From Diatrype stigma (lineage: Eukaryota; Ascomycota; Sordariomycetes; Xylariales; Diatrypaceae), in assembly GCA_022225965.2 (NCBI GenBank), contig JAKJXP020000207.1, positions 1 to 21,223 on the forward strand: a stretch of DNA of 21,223 nucleotides. The letters are read 5' to 3'. Under the pieces are notes generated by a model that searched no databases, was not told the DNA's origin, and saw nothing but the letters and a program-made list of their open reading frames with translations. The position numbers were made by a program, and so were the translations under genes. Positions 1-10,480 of the stretch are shown piece by piece (position 1 is the stretch's first letter; each line of letters opens with the position of its first letter).

Positions 1-117
1 ACGAAGCTTATTTAAAGATATTAAACGTTATTATCGAAAATAACCTATCGTTTAATACCTTAAACTCAGAATCATTTCAGGATTTACTTAAATATTATAA
101 TCCGTAAGTATTTTCGT
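1..117. repeat. Left copy of 117-bp direct terminal repeat
   Basis: These 117 bases are identical to 21107-21223. The match runs to both edges of the window, so its true extent is unknown. The repeat lies inside the hAT transposase: it encodes the end of an exon (reading ENNLSFNTLNSESFQDLL) and then a GTAAGT splice donor at 104-109. Reading from the right end into base 118 continues the same gene in correct order. Confidence 0.98.
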
Positions 118-811
118 TTTATATAATAAGTTATATTTTAAAGCTTAATTAACGGAATAAAATAAATCGCTTATAATTAATAAGTAAAAAATAAAAACAA
201 TTTTAAAACCCACCTTTTAAGACGCCTTAGTTACTTTTAATATTTAGTTATAACAAAATATCGCTTTATACGGCAAACTTTCTTTATTATTCGATATTTA
301 AAGTTCCAATTTAAATACATCCTTTATGGATATTATTATTTATTTTATTGATTCCGATTTTAACTTAATTTATAAACTAATCGACTTTAAAGATTTAATA
401 TTTAATTATACGGGCGTTTATTTTTTCGAAAAGTTCGAAAACGTTTTATAGCATTACCTTATAGTTTAAATGCAAAATATTTTTAGGTACGTTAATTTAT
501 TCTTTTACTTTATTTCTTTGTTTTATTAATTATATATCTTAGTATGTTTCGAAATAACGCCTTTAATAATAATACATTTATGAGGCGTTTTTCGGAAGTA
601 TATCAAAATCGATTACATATCGAATTTATCTTCGATATTCGCTGTATTGCCTACGTTTTAAATATTGTTGTTTAAGATATATTTTCGGATTATATATCGA
701 ACGAAAGCGTTACCGAATTTATATCACATTATACTAACGTTGCCGTATTTAATTTTAATGCCGACGACGAATTAATCGAAGAACCAGAAGAATTTAAAAG
801 TAGGTTTATTA

Positions 812-847
812 TTGTTTTATTTGTTTTATTTGTTTTATTTGTTTTAT
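812..847 (+). repeat. 9-bp microsatellite (TTGTTTTAT)x4 in a hAT intron
   Basis: Four perfect copies of a 9-nt unit lie in the predicted intron between the RCIAYVLN exon and the VRRIAVLTKY exon. Being intronic, the array does not disturb the reading frame. Confidence 0.9.
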
Positions 848-2039
848 TAGGTTTAAGTAATTAATTAAATTTAGGTCTTATTAATCGGGTTCGTCGTATT
901 GCCGTTTTAACGAAATATATTATTAATATACGACGGGACTTTTTATCCGGAATTACGAAAACAAAGGCCGATGATATTTTAAGGTCCGATTATAATAAAA
1001 GAATTATTCCAATAAGTATAAATCCTTTTTTTTCCCTTTTTCTTTTTATTATACTAATTAAATTAAGATAATTATATTCGATGGAATTTTACGTATCGCA
1101 TGATTTCGACGTTTTTCGAATTAAAAAAAACCGTTAAAATATATTAAACGAAATATCCGCCATGCCGAATTTAAAACGATATTTCCTAATAACATGAATT
1201 AATATAGCCTTGAAGAATTAAAACGTATATTCGAAATATTCGTTAAACCGTCCGTTTATTTATAAAGCGAAGTTTATATTATTATATCCCAAGGCTTATT
1301 AATGGTTTATTTTATTTGGAAAAACCTAAATAACTTTATATACGAATATCGACGGCAATTAAAAACGGAAAATACTATAATAAGCAAAGTTTTTCTTTAA
1401 AAAAAACTCGTTATAAAGTTAATTTTTTTTAGTTACTTATATTACGGGGATTTATGGATGCCATTAAAAAAGGCGTATATAAATTAAACGATTATTATCC
1501 CATAAAATTTACCGAAGCTTTTTTATATTGTTATAAGCTTTATTTATTTAGTATTATTTTAAATCTTATTCATAAAGTTAGTTATTTTTAAGCCGGCGGT
1601 TTATTATATTAATATATCAATATTAAGCACGATATTATCGATTTATTTCAAAAAGAATATAACCGGTAAGTTAATTTTCCTTATTTATTTTATACTTTTA
1701 ATTAACGTTAAATTATAAAACGAAAGAAGAAATATTACCGGCGCAACCTGCAAATTATTTTTTCGACGAATTAAACGACGATAACGAAGATTTAAATTCA
1801 AATCAATCCGATTATAGTTTAGAAGACGATATTTATATTTTTTCGTCATTTAACGAAAATAACGAAATACGAATATATTTAAACGAAGGAAATTATATTA
1901 AAGGGGTACGTTTTATTACTAGCTTAATATATGTTATTATTATTTTATTAACAAAAAAGCAAGGTTTAACGGCAACTTGGAATTCCCTTTATTCGGGGCT
2001 TTAAAAAACCTTTTTTTAAACTTGCTTTTAATTACCGTT

Positions 2040-2935
2040 AAAGATTTACGTAAAAAAAAGAAACCATCATGCGCGTTAAATTCGAAATGCTTATTACCTT
2101 ATTATCGCACTTAAATATAGCATTAAAGGGTTTTTAACGCTTAATGCATATTTAATAAACCAAATTAATATATTAATATATTAAAAAACTTATTATTAAA
2201 TTTACGAACCTAAATTATTCGAATAATGCGACCGTGTTTTTATAACGCTTAATAATAAAAGCAATAAGATTAGTACAATCTAAACATACTTTTTTAACGC
2301 CTTTTATAAAGGCTTTAAAAAAACAAACGAATCAAAATATGAATATTTTCCGAATACCCTATTTATTATAAGGTCGTTTATATTTACATTTCCTTTAGCT
2401 AAAAAGAAACGTATTTCGATCTTTTCTTAAATTACTGCATTTACGGCAATAATACTTATATTCATTATGTACGCGGCAATAGCGACATTCTTAATAGGAC
2501 AAAAAAATGGAATTTCGTTAATTTTGAAAGCTAAAAAAGCCAAGGATAAAAATAAACTTATGTTTATCCTTAATAGGAACAAGCTAAATAAGCGCCGTTT
2601 CGTACGTATCGGCCTTAACTATATATGGCACAACTTCCGGCTATAGAATATTCGAACTGGCTTAATAAATATACTTAAATTGGACCTTAAAAGATTACCG
2701 ATACCTAAAAAGTACATGCCTCGGATTTTACGACGGCAAAAACTATACGAATAAACCAAAATGCAGGAAATATAACAAAACCAAAAGATTATACTTACCT
2801 ATAAGAAATAAAAACATTCATAAAGGCAATATAAAATGTTTTAATTATAAAAGCCCTTATTTCTTTAATTTTATAATATACCCGGCCCGGCTAATTAAAC
2901 GAAAAAACAAAATAATCCGACCCATTAAGGAATAA
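2040..2935 (+). pseudogene. LINE (Tad-like) ORF1 / Gag-like protein, RIP-damaged
   Basis: This is the region before the reverse transcriptase ORF. The best-preserved part is an open stretch from 2716 to a TAA at 2933. It resembles the Cys/His knuckles at the end of fungal non-LTR Gag proteins: a KCRKYNK block, then KGNIKCFNYKSPYFFN, then YPAR, where several Tyr (TAC/TAT) appear to replace Cys or His as expected from TGC-to-TAC and CAC-to-TAC change. The 5' two thirds are broken by stops and frame ambiguity, with Lys/Arg-rich stretches such as KKAKDKNKL near 2530-2570. The start is not visible, and the boundary with the preceding hAT (about 2010-2060) is uncertain. In Tad-type LINEs this protein binds the element RNA. 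Confidence is moderate because only the knuckle region is diagnostic. Confidence 0.55.
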
Positions 2936-2989
2936 TTCGCAAATATCCGACAATTAAATAAATAAACTTATAACGTTACCCTTAAAAAA

Positions 2990-5900
2990 ACGAAAAGCAT
3001 TAAAGGCGCCGCAAATATAAACGCAAGCCTAGATCTAGGCTTAAACTTAAATTACGTAACTTACTTAATTTGTTTAATTTACGTATTCCCATTCGGAAAG
3101 CCTATAGCATCCGGAAAACGTTAAAATGGACTTTTTAACGCCAGTAACCCGATAAAACGGAAAAATAGCTCGTCGTTTTTAAAAATAACGTTTTATTACT
3201 GAATAATAAAAACGTATTAAAAATATATTAATAATATACGAATAACAATTAACCTTCGCCTAAACATAAAGACGACGATTACAAAAAGCTAAACAAGCCG
3301 AATAGCTTATATCGGCAATAATACCGACGGCTATTTTAACCATAACCATAAAAGCACCCGAAAAGCAAAAAACATCCCGACCGGTCTCTTAAAACCGGCG
3401 GTGCCGCTTATACTTCCTTTTTTCCTTCCGATTTATAATAACAAACGTGAGAAAAAAACGCTTCGAATTTAAACGAAAAAAATAAATTAATTCAAATATT
3501 ACCTTTTTTTATATAGTCCACGGCGTTCGCCCCGGTAATAGGCCCCTTAAATTTAGATATATAAAACGGCGAAAAAAAGGCCTCGAAAACTAGCAAACCG
3601 AATCGTTAACGCTTTTTTTCGATAGGCCGACGATTATAATAAATTCGCCAATATCCTTAAATCTAACCGTTATTACGACATTAGCGACATATAACGCGCG
3701 GCTAAAAAAGAAGATCTTAGTATTTAATGGACGCATTAATAATACGCTTTAATAATAACGAAACAAAACCGTCGCTATTAAAATAACAATAAAACTCTTA
3801 AGCTATTTAAAATAATGCAAATAAATATCCGAAAAAGGGGTCCTATTTATAACATAGCTTTTTATACGGCTTAATCGGTCTAAGCCGATATGGTATTTAT
3901 TTAGGAACCTTAAATCGTTACGTCTAAACGACGGCAAACTAAGACATATTCCAAATACGACATTTTCTTTTTAACGGAAAACTGGATATCCATTTTTTTC
4001 CGAATCTTTATTTATATCCGCAAAAATCTTACTTTAAACGTAATACAGCTCCGACCGTTCGCTTTTCGAAATACGTATATTATATAAATTAATAACGCTA
4101 TTATTAATAACATTTACTTAAATAACGGCTTTCTTTATGAATTATTTAAAAGCTTAAATTAATAAAAACCAAAACCAAATCGCGTAATAACCGGAAACTT
4201 TAACGCTATTTATTAATTATAATAATCTTTCCGTAAAAGAAAATACAGCGGTTTAAAGCAAAAAGTTACAAATTAACTAAAAATCTAGGAATTATAAATA
4301 TATAACATAAAAAACCTTATAAACCAATACGGCGATATTATAAATTTATTTACCTTTAATATTTTAAATACCTCGGCTTAAATAAAGGATATATTATATG
4401 TTAATTCGAACCATTTCATTATAATAGGCCGGGTTCCCGTAAATAAAATACCGCGATTTCTTAAAAACAAGCTAAGCATTTTACTTAACGAAATATTTTG
4501 CTTTATTTAATTAATGCATATCCATTAAAATAAAATACCCCGCATATCGGATTTTAAAAAAAAAAAAACCGAAAACTTTGGCTAATCAGATTTTTTCGGT
4601 ATTTATGTTAACCATAAAAGTAATAAATAAAATGCAATATAATAAAAAAAGAAACGCTTCTTATTAAAACGAAAATTACGAATTGGCAATTACTTTGCTT
4701 AAAGCGTCGGCCCGAATAAACGGTAATACGCCCGAATTCTCGGTATTTAAAAAATATCGCAATATTATTAAAAAAGCTAAAAAACTATATTGGAAATAAC
4801 GAATCGATAAAATAACGAAAAATAAGTTCATTTATAACATTATGAATTAACATAAGCTTAAAAGTACTTTTTACGTCTTCTTAATAGTAAATAATGGAAA
4901 AGTAATTACGAATATATTCGGAAAGATTAACTTTTTTTCGACAAAAGGTTCTAATCCCGCAGGCGGACGGAAATAATATAAAAAGTCCCTAAAGGCCGCT
5001 TAAATCGGTCGATTTCGACTTATTTTCGGCCGATTCCAATACGTTAGCATATATTTATAACCCGACTTTTTGGAATTAAAGGGTAATACTGGTAAAAACG
5101 AAACATACGTATATTAAAACGGCGAATACGGCCCCGAATAAAAACGATTTAAGTATTACATTGCTTTAATTCGTATGGCCAGTTTTTAACGGATTTATTC
5201 GGACGTTATATAAAGATTGCCTTAAATACAGCTATTACCTTATTCCGTTTCGAATAACGGAAATAATAATGCTTTCCAAAATCGATAAGGATAACTTTAC
5301 CAAAATTAAGTCTTAAAGGTTTATATTGTTTATCCTATTTAAATAAAGAATTAAAAAGACTTATAACCCGGCGTATATCGATAGCCGCTATTAGGACCGA
5401 AATAATTAATACTTAATAATTCGATGCGTTATTTAAACGTTTAGCATTAAATCTGGCCGCTTCTATTATTTACGACGTAAAATTGGCGTTTATTTAAAAC
5501 AAGGTAACGTCTTTATTTACGATAAACGTTACCGGAACTTTTAACGCGATATTTCGAAAATGTTTAGTCCTTAGGCTTAAGTAATAAGGCTAGAACATAC
5601 GTTTCGTACGTTAAATAAATTTCTTTATAACTAATCGGTTAATCTTTATATAAAAAAAACGTTATTACCGATATTAAGCCATTTACGTATAGCGTGTTAT
5701 AAAGTTCGCTTATTGTTTTTATTTTATTTATGTTATATACAAAACCTTTATTTCGAAAAGACCCTCCGTTATTTAAATTTAAATATATAAACGACATTAT
5801 AATTATTCGAATAAGGCGCATTATTAAAGAAACATCGGTTTTTTAAAGGAAAATATACGCGATACCTTAATATGAAGCAAAAAAAACGCATTTACTTTCG

Positions 5901-6640
5901 ACTTAATTAAAAGCGACTTATAATATTTTTATAAAAATCGCATATCGTATAAGACCTTAATGCGCGCCATTAAGGCTTTTACGGTTAAAATCGAAAGTAA
6001 ATTTATCCGGTAATTAAGGATTTCTTTTAATATTAAGTTTAACTTTAAAAAATACGCGCGTTAATGAATTACTAAGGCTTTATATGCGGCCAATTATATT
6101 CGGTGTTTAAATAAGATTATTTATAATACTTTACTAAACAAAATAGTAATGGCGGTTAAAACGTATATGTTATCGGTAATTACGTACAAAGCCGAGGCTT
6201 AATATTCAGAATTAAAACGCCTTGTCGTAAAAGGAAAGGCTTTAATATAAATACAAATACTTAAATACTTTAATATTATTAATAAACCATTTAAGATAAT
6301 AATACGTACGACTTTACCGGTTTAAAGGATTATTCGTATGCTTATATTGCATAAAACGGCTGGCTTATTTTTCGTTAAAGTAATATACGAATAAATACGA
6401 TTGCAATACGTTATATGCCTACGTATATTTAACCTTATATATCCGGTAATTATAAGGATCCAATATCTTAAAAATAAATGGTCCATTCGATTATAACTAG
6501 TTACAAACCTAATCGGAAAATACGTACGTCCCTTGCTTTTAAAAAGAAAATGGCCAATACGTTCGTTTTCGTTTTTAACCGAAAGAGATAAAAAGAAACA
6601 TAAAAGATAACTCTTTTCTTTCTATTTTTCCGACCTTGCT
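2990..6640 (+). pseudogene. LINE (Tad-like) ORF2: endonuclease and reverse transcriptase, RIP-damaged
   Basis: Relic of the catalytic polyprotein of a non-LTR retrotransposon. An apurinic-like endonuclease is indicated near 4177-4260 by VITGNFNAIY, matching the conserved 'GDFNxxHxxW'. Reverse transcriptase blocks follow in order: a TAPNKNDLSITLL segment (about 5115-5160; the family has 'TAPGxDGI'), FRITEIIMLSKIDKDNF (about 5248-5300; family 'FRxAxxxxLxKPGK'), then KS*RFILF (about 5308-5332; family 'SYRPIxLL'). The catalytic YxDD box survives as YINDI at 5784-5798, with the first Asp changed to Asn, followed by a thumb-like IKETS. Dozens of TAA/TAG stops interrupt it, nearly all explainable as Gln/Trp codons hit by RIP. 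No RNase H domain was recognised after about 6200. The first kilobase (2990-4000) is too decayed to assign. It is certainly non-functional. Confidence 0.8.
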
Positions 6641-7156
6641 AATGTACCTAATTATATATAAATTATTTCCGAAAAGAATATAAAAGATTTATAAGATAAA
6701 TAAAGTTATATAAATTCCGATATTATATATATATGATATTACGCGGTCGACGGCCCGAAAGGCCATACCGGTATACGTTTAGTTTTAACATAATAGGAAA
6801 CCTTAAATCGAAGTTAAAGAGAAAAACCTATTGATTCGTATCGAAATCGCTTTTTTGGTTATATACAAAAGGTATCCAAAACGGTTTTTATTTGTTCCTT
6901 ATTATAAAAAGGCCTAAAGCTATTTGTTAAATTAAAAGAAAGATTATAACGCAAGGCTGGTTCGGCTTTGCGCCATAAATGTACGGCGTACGTATTATTA
7001 AGTATAATGCCGTTATGTTAAATAAACGAAGGTAGGTTATAAAGGAAAAAAAGCCGGTACGGGATGGCCCGTACGTCCGGTGCATCGCTCCGAATATAGG
7101 TAAACCACCTGTTCCGGCCGGCGTCGACGCGACGACGACTTAACCGACAGAATAAA
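6641..7156 (-). other. Decayed region, possible minus-strand coding relic
   Basis: No intact gene is present. On the minus strand, downstream of the AT-hook frame, one frame reads plausibly if TAA/TAG are taken as damaged Gln codons (for example YVRRTFMAQSRTSLAL at about 6935-6985, then SFF*FNK*L*AFL). That suggests the gene at 7157-7582 once extended here. An AT-rich block with a short TA run lies at 6720-6735, and a GGCC-CGAAA-GGCC hairpin at 6752-6764. Confidence 0.3.
7057..7074. other. Perfect 7-bp stem hairpin
   Basis: GTACGGG-ATGG-CCCGTAC forms a perfect 7-bp stem with a 4-nt loop in an otherwise decayed region. Outer CCGG tetramers at 7054-7057 and 7077-7080 lie just outside. It could be a transposon-end hairpin, but no matching element boundary was found. 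Confidence 0.6.
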
Positions 7157-7582
7157 TTATATACCGCTTTTAAGGTATAAATACCTTATTTCCTTTTCGT
7201 CCGGAAAACTTTCCCTTTTTTTTTTTCCAATAATAATAACTAATCCAATACGTAACCTTTTTCCGTTATCGATCCGATTTTTAAGGATAAGAATTCGGAC
7301 CGACCTTTTATTATTTTTTAAGCTATTGTAATTATTTCCTTTACTTTTTGCGTTATACGCGAACTTGGGTCGCTTTTGGACGTCCGGAAATCCGGGCGCC
7401 CAGGGTCGGTCCGAGTTCGCGCAGTTCTCCATTACCTCCGACGTCGACCCGACGTTTGCTGACCTCGATAGTGTGTTGTTTAGCCGTTTAGTTCTATTTG
7501 CCCGCCCGCCTTGTGGCCGACCTCGCTTCGTTTTTACCGCCTCATCGTCCTGCCACCGTTTCCGCGGTTCAGCCGCTCCGAC
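7157..7582 (-). CDS. AT-hook-containing reading frame, probably an internal exon
   Basis: An open frame of about 141 codons runs on the minus strand from just after a TAA at 7583-7585 to a TAA at 7157-7159. An in-frame ATG exists at 7430-7432, but the better-looking sequence starts upstream, so this is more likely an exon entered through an AG acceptor at about 7583 (TTAAG). Residues 15-25 or so read KTKRGRPQGGR, an AT-hook (core RGRP) that binds AT-rich minor groove, followed by a basic NRTKRL stretch and then DRPWAPGFPDVQKRPKF. The last third is Lys/Arg-rich. The 7360-7582 part is GC-rich and CpG-rich and looks unmutated, unlike its neighbours, and no stops occur even in the AT-rich distal part. 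AT-hooks occur in fungal regulators and in the N-termini of some transposases; the family is not recognised. A 73-codon plus-strand frame over the same DNA (7365-7586) has no recognisable motif. Confidence 0.4.
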   Translation of the reverse strand, partial: VGAAEPRKRWQDDEAVKTKRGRPQGGRANRTKRLNNTLSRSANVGSTSEVMENCANSDRPWAPGFPDVQKRPKFAYNAKSKGNNYNSLKNNKRSVRILILKNRIDNGKRLRIGLVIIIGKKKRESFPDEKEIRYLYLKSGI

Positions 7583-7589
7583 TTAATTC

Positions 7590-8190
7590 CGATATTATAT
7601 AATATATGGATCGGTTAAAATATTAAGGGACATTATGTTTAAAACAAAATACGAACGTATTAATAAAACTTTAAGAAAATATAACTAGGAAAAGGGATTT
7701 TTATTTTTTATTGGTCGGTTTTATTTCTTTTTAGGGCCTTACCGTCCTGCTTTATTTTGGAATAAATTTAACGTATCGTTATTTCGTATAATTTTTATCA
7801 ATATGGATATGCCTTTTTAAAAAAGGCGACGAAGTGTTTATAACCATTATAGCCAAAAGGTTTTTTCGCTTTCCGTTTTCGACGGATGCCTAACATTTTA
7901 AGGGCGTCTTGAAATAAGTTGCATTATACGATATAACTTAAAGTTCTTTTTTTTTCGCATTTGTAATAATAAATTATTTCCGAATAATTAAACCGTCGAT
8001 AATACGGGGAAAAATTTCCATAACCGAAGCGCTTAACGAAAGATCGATAAAGTATCGGTTAAGCAAAAATAAGCTTTTTAAAGGGCTTACTTATTTCGAA
8101 TTTGTAACGTATATATATAAAGAAAATATTACGTAACCATTAAGTCGAAAAAACGAAAAAACGTTTTTTCTTATTAATGCGTCGGAAATA
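7590..8190 (-). pseudogene. RIP-damaged minus-strand coding relic, family not recognised
   Basis: The minus strand reads as a fairly coherent protein with a handful of TAA/TAG stops: an IDLSLSASVMEIFPRIIDGL block at about 7985-8050, then ITNAKKKEL, NATYFKTPLKC, and NLLAIMVINTSSPFLKR near 7800-7870. A GTAAGG donor-like site lies at about 7735 and the AG before the AT-hook exon at about 7583, so this could be the upstream exon of the same gene, although the simple splice does not keep the AT-hook frame. The plus strand gives a shorter open stretch at 7989-8134 with no motif. The identity is unknown. Confidence 0.3.
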
Positions 8191-8214
8191 TATAAAGATC
8201 ATTAGGGTTGTGAT

Positions 8215-8372
8215 TTAGTTACTAATAGTTAGTCCGGCCCCGGACTAAAACTAATTTAGTTATTCCAGGCCCGGACTAAAACTAACTAATATTCCTTAAT
8301 CCGATTACGTAATTTAGTTAGTTAGTCCGGGGCCGAATTAAGGATTAACTAAATTAGTTAGTTAGTAACTAA
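8215..8372. mobile_element. MITE-like inverted repeat element (about 158 bp)
   Basis: The ends are perfect 11-bp inverted repeats: TTAGTTACTAA at 8215-8225 and TTAGTAACTAA at 8362-8372. Inside, TAGTCCGGCCCC on the left is mirrored by GGGGCCG on the right, and TAGTCCG-GCCC-CGGACTA forms its own hairpin at 8229-8246. TTAGT/ACTAA motifs recur throughout. There is no coding capacity. The structure fits a small non-autonomous DNA transposon, but no target-site duplication is clear, since the flanks are TGAT and an A-run. Confidence 0.55.
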
Positions 8373-8617
8373 AAAAAAACTAAGAACTAATTATACTTAG
8401 TACTTTTTTTATATTTATAGTATATATATATATATATATTTTTTATAAGTTATTTACGAAATAATACTTTATTATTTAATATAAAGCTTAAATATAAGGA
8501 ATTTACCTTTATATTAAATTAAAAGCAAGAAATAAAGCATTTATGAAATAACTTCCTTATATAATAATTATATTAATATAACAAATACGAATTATAAAAT
8601 CGAATAATTCCGTAATA
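8373..8617. other. AT-rich spacer with TA dinucleotide run
   Basis: No gene is seen. An A9 run directly follows the inverted-repeat element, and a (TA) run occupies 8421-8439. This stretch lies immediately downstream of the minus-strand gene ending at 8618 and may hold its 3' untranslated region. Confidence 0.6.
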
Positions 8618-9077
8618 TTATTCGATGCCTTGTATTTCCTTTTCCGATGCCGCCTGAGCGTAAAGGGTACCATAATCGGTATTTCCGTTACTGATACGAT
8701 GTTTTGGAGGCCACATCGAAGGGTGTCTAAATACCCAGTTTTCCGAAATCGACCACTAAATTATTAATAAATTAATACTTAATTTTAAATATAAATCCGA
8801 TTTAAATAAAAACAAAACTTACATGTTCCGGAAGATTAAAATAAAAGGCATTTCTGTCGTAATAAGGGGCTTTCGAATAAATCGAAATAGCGGGATGATA
8901 GGTTCTGTAATTCCAGGACGTATAATACGAAGTCTTAAATAAATCGTTAATTAATATTTCATTATAATTTAAAATAATTTAACGTACCTCGTCGTTTTCG
9001 GCAGGAATAACGGGCCATAAATACCCGTTATGAACCGTATAATCGTATTGCTGCAATTCGGTTCGAAAGTTATACAT
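8618..9077 (-). CDS. Intact three-exon gene, uncharacterised Tyr/Trp-rich protein
   Basis: The minus strand carries three exons that splice without any stop: exon 1 9077-8988 (ATG at 9075-9077), a 54-nt intron 8987-8934 (donor GTACGT, acceptor AAG), exon 2 8933-8823 (exactly 37 codons), a 67-nt intron 8822-8756 (donor GTAAGT, acceptor TAG), and exon 3 8755-8618, ending in TAA. The product is 112 residues from this ATG, rich in Tyr, Trp, Pro and Asn (for example YYTSWNYRTYHPAISIYS and WVFRHPSMWPPKHR). No signal peptide, membrane helix or familiar motif is seen. The frame stays open nine codons upstream of the ATG (YENDNEVRP) to a TAA at 9105-9107, so a further 5' exon is possible. Gln is encoded by CAA/CAG and CpA is frequent, unlike the RIP-hit neighbours. 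It may be the C-terminal part of a larger protein whose 5' exons are at 9240-9345. The family is unknown. Confidence 0.65.
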
Positions 9078-9087
9078 AGGTCGAACT

Positions 9088-9345
9088 TCGTTATCGTTTT
9101 CGTATTATAAGTAATAACCGTTAATTTCATAAAACAATACGTATAAAATAATAATACGTATAAAATAAAACAACAAAAACAAAATAATAATATAAAACAA
9201 AATAACGATATAAAATAATTATATAATATAAAAAAGATATACCTATTCCGACGAAGTTTAATTTAAGAACCGGAAAAACAGCTGGTTAAATTCAGCTTCG
9301 GCTTGGACCTTTCGAAGAAAAGCCCTATAAAGGTAACCGATTATC
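9088..9345 (-). other. AT-rich intron-like stretch and possible 5' exon of the gene at 8618-9077
   Basis: Between about 9108 and 9241 the sequence is a low-complexity A/T tract (repeats of AAAATAATAATA and ACGTATAAAATAA) that looks like a long intron, with a GTATAT donor-like site at about 9242 on the minus strand. Upstream of it, the minus strand at about 9255-9350 reads PPVRIIGYLYRAFLRKVQAE followed by AEFNQLFFRFLN and a TAA, with CpA retained. This is a candidate exon, but the join to the downstream gene could not be resolved. Confidence 0.35.
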
Positions 9346-9432
9346 CTAACCGGAGGTTATTTTGTAAAGATGGTATAATACGGAAATTATGTCCAGAAAT
9401 TCAGGCTTGGGAAATACCTCGAGCGTTTTCGC
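9346..9432 (-). CDS. Short terminal exon, copy 1
   Basis: After an AG acceptor (TTAATCGCAG, ending at 9433), the minus strand reads 28 codons (AKTLEVFPKPEFLD, then IISVLYHLYKITSG) and a TAG at 9346-9348. The same exon with the same acceptor and stop recurs on the plus strand at 19360-19446. Between the copies there are two synonymous changes and four amino-acid differences (P/L, I/L, and a YH to HY swap), which favours real coding over chance. The exon it splices from is not certain: a GTACGT donor exists at 9569, but its phase does not match this frame. The function is unknown. Confidence 0.4.
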   Translation of the reverse strand, partial: AKTLEVFPKPEFLDIISVLYHLYKITSG

Positions 9433-9445
9433 CTGCGATTAATCG
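9346..9445. repeat. 100-bp dispersed inverted repeat, copy 1
   Basis: It aligns without gaps to the reverse complement of 19347-19446, with 11 mismatches in 100 bases, 10 of them transitions. Similarity stops abruptly at both edges. The two copies lie about 9.9 kb apart and each is adjacent to unmutated coding sequence. Confidence 0.9.
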
Positions 9446-9734
9446 GACCCGCTGCGTTCGCTTTAGCAATTAATCAAGCCAGCTAGTTCCGTTTTGCCAG
9501 CCAATTAATTTTTACCCTTTATAAGTATTATATATAAACAATAACAAAACCCATTTATTTTATACGTACGGCTAATAGCATTATTATATTTCCGGGTTTT
9601 ATTTAAGTTTATTTCAACTTGTCCGTAATTTGCTTCGATCTGCTTTAATTTATTTATAGCCTTTCCGTAGCCTGCTTTAATTTGCCTGCATACTTTATTA
9701 TACCACTAAACCATCCCAGTTTTTTTTTTAAAAA

Positions 9735-10090
9735 TCTCTTTATTTTTCTTTGCAATTTATCCGTAATGCATTACGATTTTTTCATTTCCATCCGTAATTT
9801 ATCCGCAATGCATTACGACCTTTTTATTTTTATTCGCAATCCATTTGTAATATATTACGACCTTTTTATTTTTATCCGTAATTTATTTATAATGCATTAC
9901 GACCTTTTTATCTTTACTTGTAATCCATTCGCAATGCATTACGACCTTTTCATTTTTATCCGCAATTTATCCGCAATGCATTACGATTTTTTCATTTTTA
10001 TCCGCAATCCATTCGCAATGCATTACGGCTTTTTCGAATTTTATACGCAATCCATTTGCAATACGTTACGGCCTTTTCGAATTTTACGCG
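9735..10090 (-). repeat. 42-bp minisatellite, about 8 copies
   Basis: The motif TGCATTACGACC recurs with a strict 42-nt spacing: TTACG occurs at 9771, 9813, 9855, 9897, 9939, 9981 and 10023, then at 10066 after a 43-nt step. Because 42 is divisible by 3, both strands show repetitive frames. On the plus strand a 140-codon frame carries a 14-residue repeat of the form MHYDLFIFIRNPFA. On the minus strand the unit reads about KSRNALRMDCG with Gln-type stops and is colinear with flanking Lys-rich coding sequence, so the minus strand is preferred. Confidence 0.85.
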
Positions 10091-10480
10091 CGACTTATAC
10101 ATAATCCTTTTAAATTTTATACGTAGCCTTTTCGTTATAATATAGCGCATTACAGGTTTTTCGAAACTTATTCGCGGCCTGTATATAATTTTCTCGAGTT
10201 TCATTAATATGAATTATTTTACGAATTCTAAGGTTTGTTATATTTATTAATAGTTTTAGCTATTAAATTAATTTATTTATAAGCGATATTTGCATATTTT
10301 TATTTAAAAATGCCTTTTTTATTGCAATTATATTTTATAAAACGTATATATGTTTATATTTTTATTTCGAATTTGTATTAACTTTATTTTATTATATAAG
10401 CATTTTATTTTTATATCGCAATAAATAATTTCTTTCGTATTACCTTTGGATATACGATTTTTTAATTTTTTGGTCCTCTT

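Larger units (their letters stand above)
1..2010 (+). pseudogene. hAT-family transposase, central and C-terminal part (RIP-damaged)
   Basis: This is the catalytic part of a hAT (hobo/Activator/Tam3) DDE transposase, which continues from 20526-21223 across the terminal repeat. Exons are separated by short introns, for example donor GTAAGT at 104, donor GTACGT at 487 with acceptor at 542, donor near 804 with acceptor at 874, and GTAAGT near 1667. Recognisable blocks in order are: KLSLLFDI*SS (about 270-306), the hAT 'LSFDxWTS' motif with Trp turned to a stop; FIDSDFNL (about 338-365); a DNA-binding-pocket-like NNAFNNNTF block (about 553-585); RCIAYVLNIVV (about 637-672), the usual 'RCxAHVLN' with His changed to Tyr; VRRIAVLTKYII (about 886-925); and VYKLNDYYPIKF (about 1474-1513). 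An acidic, Asn-rich stretch lies at 1760-1900. The usual C-terminal dimerisation motif (ERxFS) was not found, so the 3' end at about 2010 is a guess and may be truncated by the LINE. Numerous TAA/TAG codons sit at expected Gln/Trp positions. Confidence 0.85.

Noticed and set aside
5639..5821. 60-codon minus-strand ORF
   Set aside because: Antisense to the LINE reverse transcriptase YINDI box region.
7365..7586. 73-codon plus-strand ORF in the GC-rich patch
   Set aside because: The opposite strand is open about twice as long and carries an AT-hook; the plus frame is Ser/Pro/Arg-rich without a motif.
9682..10104. 140-codon plus-strand gene
   Set aside because: It is a by-product of the 42-bp minisatellite; the minus strand is colinear with flanking coding-like sequence on both sides.
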